A stretch of DNA of 64,000 nucleotides from contig NZ_ML769315.1 in NCBI RefSeq assembly GCF_009720365.1, positions 465,621 through 529,620 on the forward strand. The letters are read 5' to 3'. Below are positions 16,858 to 24,853 of the stretch, in pieces (within the stretch, counting starts at the first letter, position 1; every line of letters starts with the position of its first letter). The position numbers and the translations under genes are program-made. This DNA is from Catellatospora paridis (GTDB lineage Bacteria > Actinomycetota > Actinomycetes > Mycobacteriales > Micromonosporaceae). Under the pieces are notes generated by a model. It did not search any database. It saw nothing but the letters and a program-made list of their open reading frames with translations, and had not been told where the DNA came from.

Positions 16858-17439
16858 TCAGGGCTTGGCGGCCTTGGCGTCGGCCTTCATCTGCTTCTTG
16901 AACTCGCGGACCTTGGCCAGCGACGCGGCGTCGCGGATGTCGGCGACCGAGCGCAGCGAGCCGTCCTCGCCGTACACCCCGGCGGCCTCGCGCCACCCCT
17001 CGGGCTGCACGTCGAACTGCTTGCCCAGCAGCGCGATGAAGATCTGCGCCTTCATCTTGCCGAAGCCGGGCAGCGCCGACAGGCGCTTGAACAGGTCCTT
17101 GCCGTCCTTCGCCCCGGTCCAGATCGTGGCGGCGTCGCCGTCGTAGTCGTCGACGATGGCGCGGGCGAGCTTCTGCGTGCGCTCGGCCATCGAACCGGGG
17201 AAGCGGTGGATCGCGAGCGGCATCGCGAACAACTCGGCGAACGCGGCCGGGTCGTAGTCGGCGATCTGTGTCGCGTCGAGCCGCTGCACGCCCATCCGCT
17301 CGGCAAGCCGGTACGGCCCCACGAACGCCTTCTCCAGCGGGATCTGCTGGTCCAATAGCATGCCGACCACCCGAGCAAGTGGGTCATCAAGAAGGAGTTC
17401 ATCCGCCGCAGCGTCCTGCGCCAACCACAACTTCGCCAT
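16858..17439 (-). CDS. HhH-GPD-type base-excision-repair-like protein
   Basis: 193 residues of the actinobacterial HhH-GPD family (TIGR03252-like): LLDQQIPLEKAF near the N-terminus and the helix-hairpin-helix LSALPGFGKMKAQIFIALLG near residue 120. These relate to 3-methyladenine/A-G-mismatch DNA glycosylases, but substrate and activity are unproven. ATG at 17439 is chosen (MAKLWLAQD); a GTG two codons upstream is possible. The C-terminus is lysine-rich. Upstream 17440-17605 is the divergent promoter region shared with mazEF. Confidence 0.82.
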   Translation of the reverse strand: MAKLWLAQDAAADELLLDDPLARVVGMLLDQQIPLEKAFVGPYRLAERMGVQRLDATQIADYDPAAFAELFAMPLAIHRFPGSMAERTQKLARAIVDDYDGDAATIWTGAKDGKDLFKRLSALPGFGKMKAQIFIALLGKQFDVQPEGWREAAGVYGEDGSLRSVADIRDAASLAKVREFKKQMKADAKAAKP

Positions 17440-17554
17440 GGTCACAGGATCTCAGAAGGACTGTCTTGTCCAGGGACCACCCACGAGAACCGCGTGTGCG
17501 ATCGGGTCGTGTCGCAGCGTCTCGTCAGCGGCGTATCCACCGCTGTCGCACCCC

Positions 17555-17598
17555 GGGTAGTACTACGAGTAGCATAGGAATAGTCCTTCGGGTAGCAT
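17555..17598 (+). promoter_or_regulatory. Repeat-bearing promoter/operator of the mazEF pair
   Basis: Contains the perfect palindrome GTAGTACTAC (17557-17566) and two direct GTAGCAT repeats (GAGTAGCAT ending 17575, GGGTAGCAT ending 17598) immediately before the antitoxin start. Typical layout for autoregulation by the antitoxin-toxin complex. Confidence 0.5.
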
Positions 17599-17605
17599 TT
17601 CATCC

Positions 17606-17836
17606 ATGAAACTGAGCGTCAGCCTGCCGGAGGAAGACATCGACTTCATCGATGACTACGCCGGCCGGCGTGGCAGTGCTTCTCGGTCCGCGGTTCTTCA
17701 TCGCGCCATCGACCTGCTGCGCGCGAGTGAACTCGAAGACGCCTACGCGGCGGCCTTCGACGAGTGGGACGCCAGCGAAGATGGCGAGCTCTGGAGCGCC
17801 ACCGCCGCCGATGGGCTGGCTGATGCAGCGCGGTGA
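17606..17836 (+). CDS. mazE: Ribbon-helix-helix antitoxin, MazE-like
   Basis: A 76-residue protein opening with MKLSVSLPEEDIDFIDDYA, a CopG/MetJ-type ribbon-helix-helix DNA-binding arm. The second half is acidic and tryptophan-containing (DEWDASEDGELW), the part that typically occludes the toxin. It overlaps the toxin start by 14 nt. The upstream palindrome and direct repeats support autorepression. Confidence 0.85.
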   Translation: MKLSVSLPEEDIDFIDDYAGRRGSASRSAVLHRAIDLLRASELEDAYAAAFDEWDASEDGELWSATAADGLADAAR

Positions 17837-18170
17837 CGTTTATCTGGTCGACCTCGACCCGGCCCAGGGAGCTGAGTCCGACAAGGTCCGACCGGCGGTT
17901 CTCGTGGGCAACACCGTGGCCAACCGCACCGCCGAACGAAACGGCCGCGGGGTCGTCACGCTCGTCCCGGTGACCTCCAACGTCGAACGGATCTATCCGT
18001 TCCAGGCCTTGATCTCAGCGGGTGAAGGCGGGCTGGCCCGCGATTCGAAGGCACAGGCGGAACAGGTCAGGTCTGTCGACTGTGCGCGCCTGCGCAAACG
18101 GCTGGGCAGCCTGCGTCCCGACACGCTCCGCAGACTGGACGCCGCGTTACGCGTACACCTAGATCTTTAG
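17823..18170 (+). CDS. mazF: MazF/PemK-family mRNA interferase toxin
   Basis: 115 residues, standard MazF length, beginning MQRGDVYLVDLDPAQGAE. The PemK/MazF core is clear: RPAVLVGN and VTLVPVTSN. MazF toxins cleave single-stranded RNA in a sequence-specific way; the recognition site cannot be predicted. The ATG at 17823 is favoured (an ATG four codons upstream at 17811 is possible). Coupled to the antitoxin by overlap. The last codon is only a few bases from the end of the convergent vanZ gene. Confidence 0.9.
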   Translation: MQRGDVYLVDLDPAQGAESDKVRPAVLVGNTVANRTAERNGRGVVTLVPVTSNVERIYPFQALISAGEGGLARDSKAQAEQVRSVDCARLRKRLGSLRPDTLRRLDAALRVHLDL

Positions 18171-18173
18171 GGG

Positions 18174-18725
18174 TCATGCCGGGCGGGGAACCGCGGTGCG
18201 TGACCACCAGGGGTGGGTGGCCAGGCCGCCGAGCAGGCAGCCGATCGCGTTGACCAGGACGTCGTCCACGCTGAACACGCGGTTCGTGACGAACAGCAGC
18301 TGGGTCACCTCGATCGCCAGCGAGCACGCCGCCCCGAGCAGCAGCAGCCGGGCAGGCGAGGCGAGGGCGGCGAACCGCACCGGTGCCCCCACCCCCAGCG
18401 CGAAGAACACCAGCAGGTTGCCGCCCACCTGCGCGATCACCCACGGCAGCGGCCGGGTGAAATAGGAGCCCAGGTCACTCAGCGGCACCAGGTACACCAT
18501 GGTCGTGCCGGGCGGCACCTGCTGCGGGGTCAGGGTCATCCACAACCAGGGCAGCGTGCCCAGCACCATCACGCCCTCGGCCAGCGACCACCGCCACGCG
18601 CGGGCCCGCGACACGCCCGCCCGGGACCGGCGCCGGACCATCCCGGCGACGACCAGCAGGGCCAGGGGCACCAAAGCCGCTGTGGTGATCCATACGGTGT
18701 GCCAGAGCTCCCATACCTGCGCCAT
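18174..18725 (-). CDS. VanZ-family membrane protein
   Basis: 183 residues from ATG 18725 (MAQVWELWHTV). Four to five hydrophobic segments and the VanZ core (LTP, GGNLLVFFALG, SLAIEVTQLLF, SVDDVLVNAIGCLLG) are present. VanZ itself gives low-level teicoplanin resistance, but the wider family has no known function. Divergent from the methyltransferase, with only about 25 bp between likely starts. Confidence 0.85.
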   Translation of the reverse strand: MAQVWELWHTVWITTAALVPLALLVVAGMVRRRSRAGVSRARAWRWSLAEGVMVLGTLPWLWMTLTPQQVPPGTTMVYLVPLSDLGSYFTRPLPWVIAQVGGNLLVFFALGVGAPVRFAALASPARLLLLGAACSLAIEVTQLLFVTNRVFSVDDVLVNAIGCLLGGLATHPWWSRTAVPRPA

Positions 18726-18750
18726 GCGCCGGAGGGTAGTGCACGATGTT

Positions 18751-20217
18751 GTGGTGCAGACGCTGCTGGAGACCGCTGACATCGATCATCTGCGGGACGC
18801 GCTGACCCGGGCCGGGTTCACCGCCTCGGGCATCGCGGCGCGGCTGGGGCCGCAGGCGGCCGCCGACGCGGGCCGCAGCGACTTTCGCGCCGCGCTGCGG
18901 ATCACCGATTCGGGTGCTCCGCTGGACACCCTGATCAGGCTGTTCATCTGCGGGCAGACCGAGCCGGAGGCGGCGGTGGCCGCCGCGCTGGCCCCGCTGC
19001 CGGTCGCCGCGGCCCGCGCGGCCGGGCTCCTGGTGCAGGGCGACGGCGGGCTCGCGGCGGGCGTCGATCTGGAGCCGTACGGCGACTGGTGGGTCCTGTC
19101 CGATCTGCCCGCCCAGCCTGGCCGCCAGCTGCCCGCCGACCATGTGCTCGGGGTCGGCGGCGCGTCCACGACGCTGGCCGGCGCGACGGTGCGCACGCCC
19201 GTCGGCACCGCGCTCGACCTGGGCACCGGCTGCGGTGTGCAGGCGCTGCACCTGAGCACGCACGCGCGCGCGGTCACCGCCACCGACCTGTCGCCGCGTG
19301 CGCTGCGCTTCGCCGCGACGACGGCCGCGCTCAACGGCCTGAGCTGGGAGCTGCTGCAGGGCGACATGCTGGCGCCGGTCGCGGACCGCCGGTTCGACCT
19401 CGTGGTCAGCAACCCGCCGTTCGTGGTCGGGCCCGGCCTGGCCACGCACGTCTACCGCGACTCCGGCCGCGCCGGCGACGGCGTCTGCGCCGAGCTCGCC
19501 GGGGCCGCGCCGACGTTGCTGGCCGAGGGCGGCACGCTGCAGTTCCTGGCGAACTGGGTGCATGTGAAGGGCGAGGACTGGGAGGACCGTGTCGCGGGCT
19601 GGTTCGCGGGCACCGGCATGGACCTGTGGGCGATCCAGCGTGAGGTCAGCGACCCGCTGGACTACGTACGCCTGTGGCTGGCCGACGCGAGCGAGAAGCA
19701 CGACGCGCAGCGGGCGGCGCAGTGGCTGGACTGGTTCGCCGCGCACGGCGTCGAGGCGATCGGCTTCGGCCTGGTCACGGCACGCAACAACGGCAAGGCC
19801 GACCCGTCGGTGGTCTGCGAGGACCTGCGCCAGCAGGTGCAGGCCCCGCTCGGCGACCGCGTCGCGGAATGGTTCACCCGCCGCGACTGGCTCGACGCCC
19901 ACGACCGCGAGCAGCTGCTGGCCGCCCGCTACCGCCGCGTCGACGGCCTCCAGCTGCGCCAGGAGGCCACCATGGGCGACGACGGCTGGATGGTCGACCG
20001 CCAGCTCCTGGCCATGCCCGAAGGCCTGCGCTGGGTCGAGGAGATCGACCCCCTCATCCTCGCCCTGGTCAGCGGCTCCAACGGCGACCTCCCCCTCCGC
20101 GACCAGATCGCCCTCCTCGCCACCGCCCACGAAGCCCCCCTCGACGCCCTCTCCGAAGCCCTCCTCCCCGTCATCGACCACCTCGTCGAACGCGGCCTCC
20201 TCCTCCCCACCTCCTGA
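18751..20217 (+). CDS. Class I SAM-dependent methyltransferase with N-terminal helical domain
   Basis: About 488 residues. The N-terminal ~130 residues match the helical domain that precedes actinobacterial methyltransferases of this type (DUF7059-like: LRDALTRAGFTASGIAARLG). The Rossmann core shows ALDLGTGCGVQAL (motif I), TATDLS and the catalytic NPPF of N6-adenine/N5-glutamine methyltransferases. A C-terminal domain of ~180 residues follows. Target unknown; RsmC/PrmC-like chemistry on RNA base or glutamine amide is the usual guess. Start unclear: GTG 18751 is listed, with GTG 18739 or ATG 18724 as alternatives around GGAGGG at 18731-18736. Confidence 0.82.
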   Translation: MVQTLLETADIDHLRDALTRAGFTASGIAARLGPQAAADAGRSDFRAALRITDSGAPLDTLIRLFICGQTEPEAAVAAALAPLPVAAARAAGLLVQGDGGLAAGVDLEPYGDWWVLSDLPAQPGRQLPADHVLGVGGASTTLAGATVRTPVGTALDLGTGCGVQALHLSTHARAVTATDLSPRALRFAATTAALNGLSWELLQGDMLAPVADRRFDLVVSNPPFVVGPGLATHVYRDSGRAGDGVCAELAGAAPTLLAEGGTLQFLANWVHVKGEDWEDRVAGWFAGTGMDLWAIQREVSDPLDYVRLWLADASEKHDAQRAAQWLDWFAAHGVEAIGFGLVTARNNGKADPSVVCEDLRQQVQAPLGDRVAEWFTRRDWLDAHDREQLLAARYRRVDGLQLRQEATMGDDGWMVDRQLLAMPEGLRWVEEIDPLILALVSGSNGDLPLRDQIALLATAHEAPLDALSEALLPVIDHLVERGLLLPTS

Positions 20218-20220
20218 CCG

Positions 20221-20282
20221 GTTGATCATGAACTTATGGCAAGGTTCGACGGTGTGTCGCCGACCTAACTTCATGATCGACG
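20221..20282 (+). repeat. Palindromic element family B, copy B1
   Basis: A 62-bp imperfect palindrome with ends GTTGATCATGAACTTATGGC and its near-complement, immediately after the methyltransferase stop and 19 bp before dtd. An inverted copy is at 20756-20816. Confidence 0.85.
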
Positions 20283-20301
20283 CAGGGAGAGGGGTGCGCC
20301 G

Positions 20302-20724
20302 GTGCGCGCGGTAGTGCAGACGGTCAGCCGGGCGAGTGTGACGGTCGACGGCGAGGTGGTCGGGGAGATCAAGGACGGGCTGCTGGTGCTGCTGGGGGTG
20401 ACGCACGACGACACCCAGGCCACCGTCGAGACGATGGCCCGCAAGGTGTACGAGGTGCGCCTGCTCGACGGCGAACGCAGCGCCTCCGACGTCGGCGCGC
20501 CACTGCTGGTGGTCAGCCAGTTCACCCTCTACGGCGACGCCCGCAAGGGCCGCCGCCCCACCTGGCAGGCCGCCGCCCCCGCCGAGGTCGCCGAGCCGAT
20601 GGTCACCGCCTTCGTCGCGGCCCTGCGCGCCCGCGGCGCCACCGTCGAAACGGGACGCTTCCGCACCCACATGCTGGTCGAATCCGTGAACGTCGGCCCC
20701 AACACCCTGATCCTCGACCTCTGA
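20302..20724 (+). CDS. dtd: D-aminoacyl-tRNA deacylase
   Basis: 140 residues, close to the family norm. DTD removes D-amino acids (and glycine) from mischarged tRNA. Family motifs are SQFTLYGD (mid-protein) and the C-terminal GPNT in [11 protein letters not shown], the cross-subunit Gly-Pro element. GTG start at 20302 ([13 protein letters not shown]). The gene stands alone between two inverted copies of palindromic element B. Confidence 0.95.
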   Translation: MRAVVQTVSRASVTVDGEVVGEIKDGLLVLLGVTHDDTQATVETMARKVYEVRLLDGERSASDVGAPLLVVSQFTLYGDARKGRRPTWQAAAPAEVAEPMVTAFVAALRARGATVETGRFRTHMLVESVNVGPNTLILDL

Positions 20725-20755
20725 CCCCACCCCGCCCGGCCACCGGCCAGGGCTA

Positions 20756-20816
20756 GTTGATCATGAACTTATGGCGGCGACACGCCGTCGAGCCGTGCCA
20801 TAAGTTCATGATCAAC
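20756..20816 (-). repeat. Palindromic element family B, copy B2 (inverted)
   Basis: A 61-bp palindrome (GTTGATCATGAACTTATGGC to GCCATAAGTTCATGATCAAC). Its reverse complement aligns with B1, including the central TCGACGG and TGTCGCCG. It lies between the convergent dtd and spo0M-like genes. Confidence 0.85.
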
Positions 20817-20830
20817 CCGGCGAAGTGCGG

Positions 20831-21616
20831 TCAGAACAGGGGGCCTTTGCGGGCGGTGGATTGGGCTAGCCAGTCGGTGAGGAGGCCGCGCCAGTCGGTG
20901 TCGGCGATGGTGGCGGGGTCGACCGTGAATCGGCCGAAGATGTCGCGGTCGGCCAGCGGGCCGACTTTTCTGTCCAGTTCCATCACGACGTGGAGCTTGC
21001 GGTCGGTGGCGACGAAGGTGACCTCGAGGTTGCGCAGCTGGGCGGCGTACGCCGTGCCGGGCAGGAACTCGATCTCCTGGTAGAACGGCAGCGTCTGCGG
21101 CAGCCCGCGCAGGCGGCCCCGTTCGACGTCGGCCTTCACGAACTGGAAGCCGAGCTTCACCAGTGCGTCGAGGATGTGCTGCTGGGCGGCCGTCGGATCG
21201 ATCTCGACCGGATCCAGGTCGGTGCGGTCGACCTCGCGCGCGACCTCCAGCTCGGTGCGCAGCCCGACGTTCATCCCGGCCAGCGGCTGCCCGAAGGCAC
21301 GGGTCAGCGGGGTCTCCAGCGGCACGTCACAGGTGATGTCGAATATCCGACGCTCCCGCGCGGCCAGCGTGAAACCCTCCACCACCTTCTGCCGGCTGAT
21401 CTCTCCCGTGGACTGGTCACCGAGCAGGCCGCCCTGCACACCGACGTCGGTGACCAGCGCCAACGCGATGTATCCGATGGACACCTGGTGATCCCCGCCG
21501 GTGACCTCGACCGTGCCGCTGAGTTTGCCGCCGGGCTTGGCCCGCGACACCTTCAACTCCGTACGCACCGACGGTCCGCCGACCCCGAACATGCGCATCA
21601 GGCGCTTCACGACCAC
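20831..21616 (-). CDS. Spo0M/SpoOM-family sporulation-control protein
   Basis: 261 residues with the arrestin-like Spo0M fold signature: [20 protein letters not shown] near the N-terminus and [12 protein letters not shown] later. In Bacillus Spo0M influences sporulation; in actinobacteria its role is less clear. The GTG at 21616 follows GGGGAGGG; GTG 21610 is also possible. Divergent from the sigma-factor gene across 113 bp, which could reflect shared control. Confidence 0.85.
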   Translation of the reverse strand: MVVKRLMRMFGVGGPSVRTELKVSRAKPGGKLSGTVEVTGGDHQVSIGYIALALVTDVGVQGGLLGDQSTGEISRQKVVEGFTLAARERRIFDITCDVPLETPLTRAFGQPLAGMNVGLRTELEVAREVDRTDLDPVEIDPTAAQQHILDALVKLGFQFVKADVERGRLRGLPQTLPFYQEIEFLPGTAYAAQLRNLEVTFVATDRKLHVVMELDRKVGPLADRDIFGRFTVDPATIADTDWRGLLTDWLAQSTARKGPLF

Positions 21617-21729
21617 ACGTCCCTCCCCTGTCCGCCCCATGGTGGCAGATTCACGAAATCGTCTCACCGCCGTCTCACGCGCCATACACCAAGCTGTCCA
21701 GTACACAAGGCGACACGGGGAGGACAGCG

Positions 21730-22710
<981 letters not shown>

Positions 22711-22728
22711 CGTCTTCCCAGCTGAACC

Positions 22729-22760
22729 GCACGGCCCCGGTCGCCTGACCGGGGCCGTGC
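22729..22760 (+). terminator. Intrinsic-type terminator after the sigma gene
   Basis: 13-bp perfect stem GCACGGCCCCGGT / ACCGGGGCCGTGC with a 6-nt loop, 18 nt past the stop. No long T-run, as usual in actinomycetes. Confidence 0.75.
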
Positions 22761-22801
22761 GCCGTTACCCTCCCCGTCGCTCAACCTTTCCGGCTGCTCG
22801 C

Positions 22802-22821
22802 GTGTTCGGTGAGGTGAACAC
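22802..22821 (+). promoter_or_regulatory. Small palindrome upstream of the ECF sigma gene
   Basis: GTGTTC and GAACAC separated by 8 nt, just before the GGGGAGAG ribosome site. Could be an operator; weak evidence. Confidence 0.35.
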
Positions 22822-22840
22822 ACGAGGGGAGAGCGATCCG

Positions 22841-23341
22841 ATGCCCGACGACGACTTCCAGGCGTTCGTGGAGCAGCGCTACACCGCGCTGTTACGCACG
22901 GCGTACCTGCTGTGCGGATCTCGCGACCGCGCCGAGGACGTGCTGCAGAACGCGCTCGCCGCCGCGCTGCCCAAATGGCGGCGCATGGAGCACCCGGAGG
23001 CGTACCTGCGCCGGGTGATGGTCAACCAGCTCGCCAACGACTGGCGGCGGCCGATCCGCGAGATCGTCACCGCGGCCCTGCCGGACCGGGCGCGCCACAC
23101 CGGCGACGCCGTCGAGGAGCGCGACGAGCTGTGGAGCGCGCTGCGCCGCCTGCCCGTGCGCATGCGCGCCGTGCTGGTGCTGCGCTACTGGGAGGACCGG
23201 TCGGAGCAGGAGACCGCGCAGATCCTCGGGGTGACCGTGGGCACCGTCAAGAGCCACTCCTCGCGCGGCCTGGCCCGGCTGCGCGAGCTGATCGAGCCGG
23301 GCACGTCGGCCGCTCTCACCACCGCGAACGGGGGTAACTGA
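22841..23341 (+). CDS. SigE-family ECF RNA polymerase sigma factor
   Basis: 166 residues. Region 2 (FQAFVEQRYTALLRTAYLLC, DRAEDVLQNAL, HPEAYLRRVMVNQ) and region 4 (LPVRMRAVLVLRYWEDRSEQ, VGTVKSHSSRGLARLRE) are typical of the actinobacterial SigE-family ECF group, which often has many paralogues. The following membrane protein starts 1 nt after its stop, so the two are co-expressed; that protein lacks a recognisable zinc anti-sigma motif. Confidence 0.9.
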   Translation: MPDDDFQAFVEQRYTALLRTAYLLCGSRDRAEDVLQNALAAALPKWRRMEHPEAYLRRVMVNQLANDWRRPIREIVTAALPDRARHTGDAVEERDELWSALRRLPVRMRAVLVLRYWEDRSEQETAQILGVTVGTVKSHSSRGLARLRELIEPGTSAALTTANGGN

Positions 23342-23342
23342 C

Positions 23343-24773
23343 ATGATCGAGGAACTTCGGGCGACTTTGGACCGGCACGCCGCAGAGGTGACACCGCAGC
23401 CCGACCCGTACCCCCGGGTGGTCAGCCGGCACCGCCGGCAGCGCCGCCGCGTCACCGCCGCGATCGCGGCCCTCGCCATGCTGCTGGTCGTCGCACCGGG
23501 CGCCTGGCTGCTCGGTCGGCCGCAGCCCTACCTGCCGGTCGCCGGACCGCCGCCGGCTGCGCTGCTGCCGCTGCTGAACTCCCCCACCCGCGGCAGCCTC
23601 GCCGCGGACAACGCCTACATCGAGTCGCTGCGGCAGCTGGTGGCGGAGGACGACACGAACAGCGACGGCGGATCGCGGCTGCCCGACGATCCGGGCCGGA
23701 TCAAGGTGCTCTTCGCCGGGGACATCGGTGCGCGGCGCATCGCGGTGGTCGCCGGTGTGGACGGCAAGCCGCTGGTGGCGGCGTACCAGGGCAAGCCTGG
23801 AGACGATGCCGACGAGCTGTCGCCCACCATGCTCGCCGTGCTGGAACCGGCGCTGGGCACGGGCTTCGCCATGGACAACGGCAACGCCGAGCGGACCTAC
23901 CTGCTGCTCGGGCCCGTCGGTGCGGTCTACGAGACGGCGGAGACCCGCTACACCGGCACCGGGATCCAGCGGAACTGGACGCGCCTCGACGCGCCCGACG
24001 GTTACGTCGGCATCGCCGACCTGGTCCGGCAGCAGCGCTTCCGGGTGCTCACCGGCGGCACCGTGCTCTACGAGACCGAGGGCGGCGCGGCGGCCGCGCC
24101 CGGAAGGACGGTCACGGTGGACCCGCAGCCGGCGGGTGGCCGGGGCAGCCCGATGCCCGCCGCCGCCACGCAGATCGCCAACAGCCTGGCCACAATGACC
24201 AGGCTGACCGGGCCGGACGTGACGTACCGGGTGCTGTGGAGTGATGAGATCGACATGCCGGGCACCAGCACCGGTCGGGCCGCCGTCGTCACCGTGCAGG
24301 CGGTCACCGCGGACGGCGGCGGTCCGTACAGCACCGGCACGATCGACACCGGGGAGGGCTATTACCGCGACCATCCTTCGGGTTACGGCATCGCCGGCGA
24401 CGTGGAGCACAGCCTGCTGGCCATGCGGCTGCCGTGGTACCAGGTGGAGAGCGACCGGCTGCAGATCATCGCCCCGCCCGCCGCGGTGCGGGCCGAGGTG
24501 GTCCGCGACGGGCAGACGGCCGAGGCCACGCTCGTCAAGGGCGTGGGCGGGCTGGCGGTGCCACTGAACTCGCAGCTCACCATCCGGGTGTACGACGCCA
24601 CCGGCGCGCTGCTGGCGACGAAGGACTACGCGGACCGCAACGAGTTCGGCTGCGACCGGTTCGACCCGGCCGCCTGCGCGACCGGGTCGCCGACCCCGTC
24701 CGCGACGGCGACCCCGTGGCCGGCGAACCCGGGCTTCGACGCCACGGTAGGACCTGTCGGCAATCGAGAGTGA
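23343..24773 (+). CDS. Single-pass membrane protein encoded with the ECF sigma factor
   Basis: 476 residues, unrecognised family. A short cytoplasmic N-terminus (about 36 residues, Arg-rich near SRHRRQRRRVTAAIAALA) precedes one membrane segment (about 37-58), so about 400 residues should lie outside. The exterior ends in a Thr/Pro/Ser-rich tail (TGSPTPSATATPWPANPG). The topology (short inside, long outside, directly downstream of sigE-type gene) is that of many anti-sigma or sensor partners, which is inference only; no HxxxCxxC is present in the N-terminus. Confidence 0.75.
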   Translation: MIEELRATLDRHAAEVTPQPDPYPRVVSRHRRQRRRVTAAIAALAMLLVVAPGAWLLGRPQPYLPVAGPPPAALLPLLNSPTRGSLAADNAYIESLRQLVAEDDTNSDGGSRLPDDPGRIKVLFAGDIGARRIAVVAGVDGKPLVAAYQGKPGDDADELSPTMLAVLEPALGTGFAMDNGNAERTYLLLGPVGAVYETAETRYTGTGIQRNWTRLDAPDGYVGIADLVRQQRFRVLTGGTVLYETEGGAAAAPGRTVTVDPQPAGGRGSPMPAAATQIANSLATMTRLTGPDVTYRVLWSDEIDMPGTSTGRAAVVTVQAVTADGGGPYSTGTIDTGEGYYRDHPSGYGIAGDVEHSLLAMRLPWYQVESDRLQIIAPPAAVRAEVVRDGQTAEATLVKGVGGLAVPLNSQLTIRVYDATGALLATKDYADRNEFGCDRFDPAACATGSPTPSATATPWPANPGFDATVGPVGNRE

Positions 24774-24789
24774 TGGCTGTCGCCCGGAA

Positions 24790-24821
24790 TGCCCGGCCAT
24801 GGCGCGAGTCATGGCCGGGCA
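24790..24821. terminator. Bidirectional terminator hairpin
   Basis: Perfect 12-bp stem TGCCCGGCCATG / CATGGCCGGGCA with an 8-nt loop, between convergent genes (membrane protein and pat). Confidence 0.75.
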
Positions 24822-24853
24822 CTTCTGCCTAGGAGCTGGGTAAGGGAGTGTCC

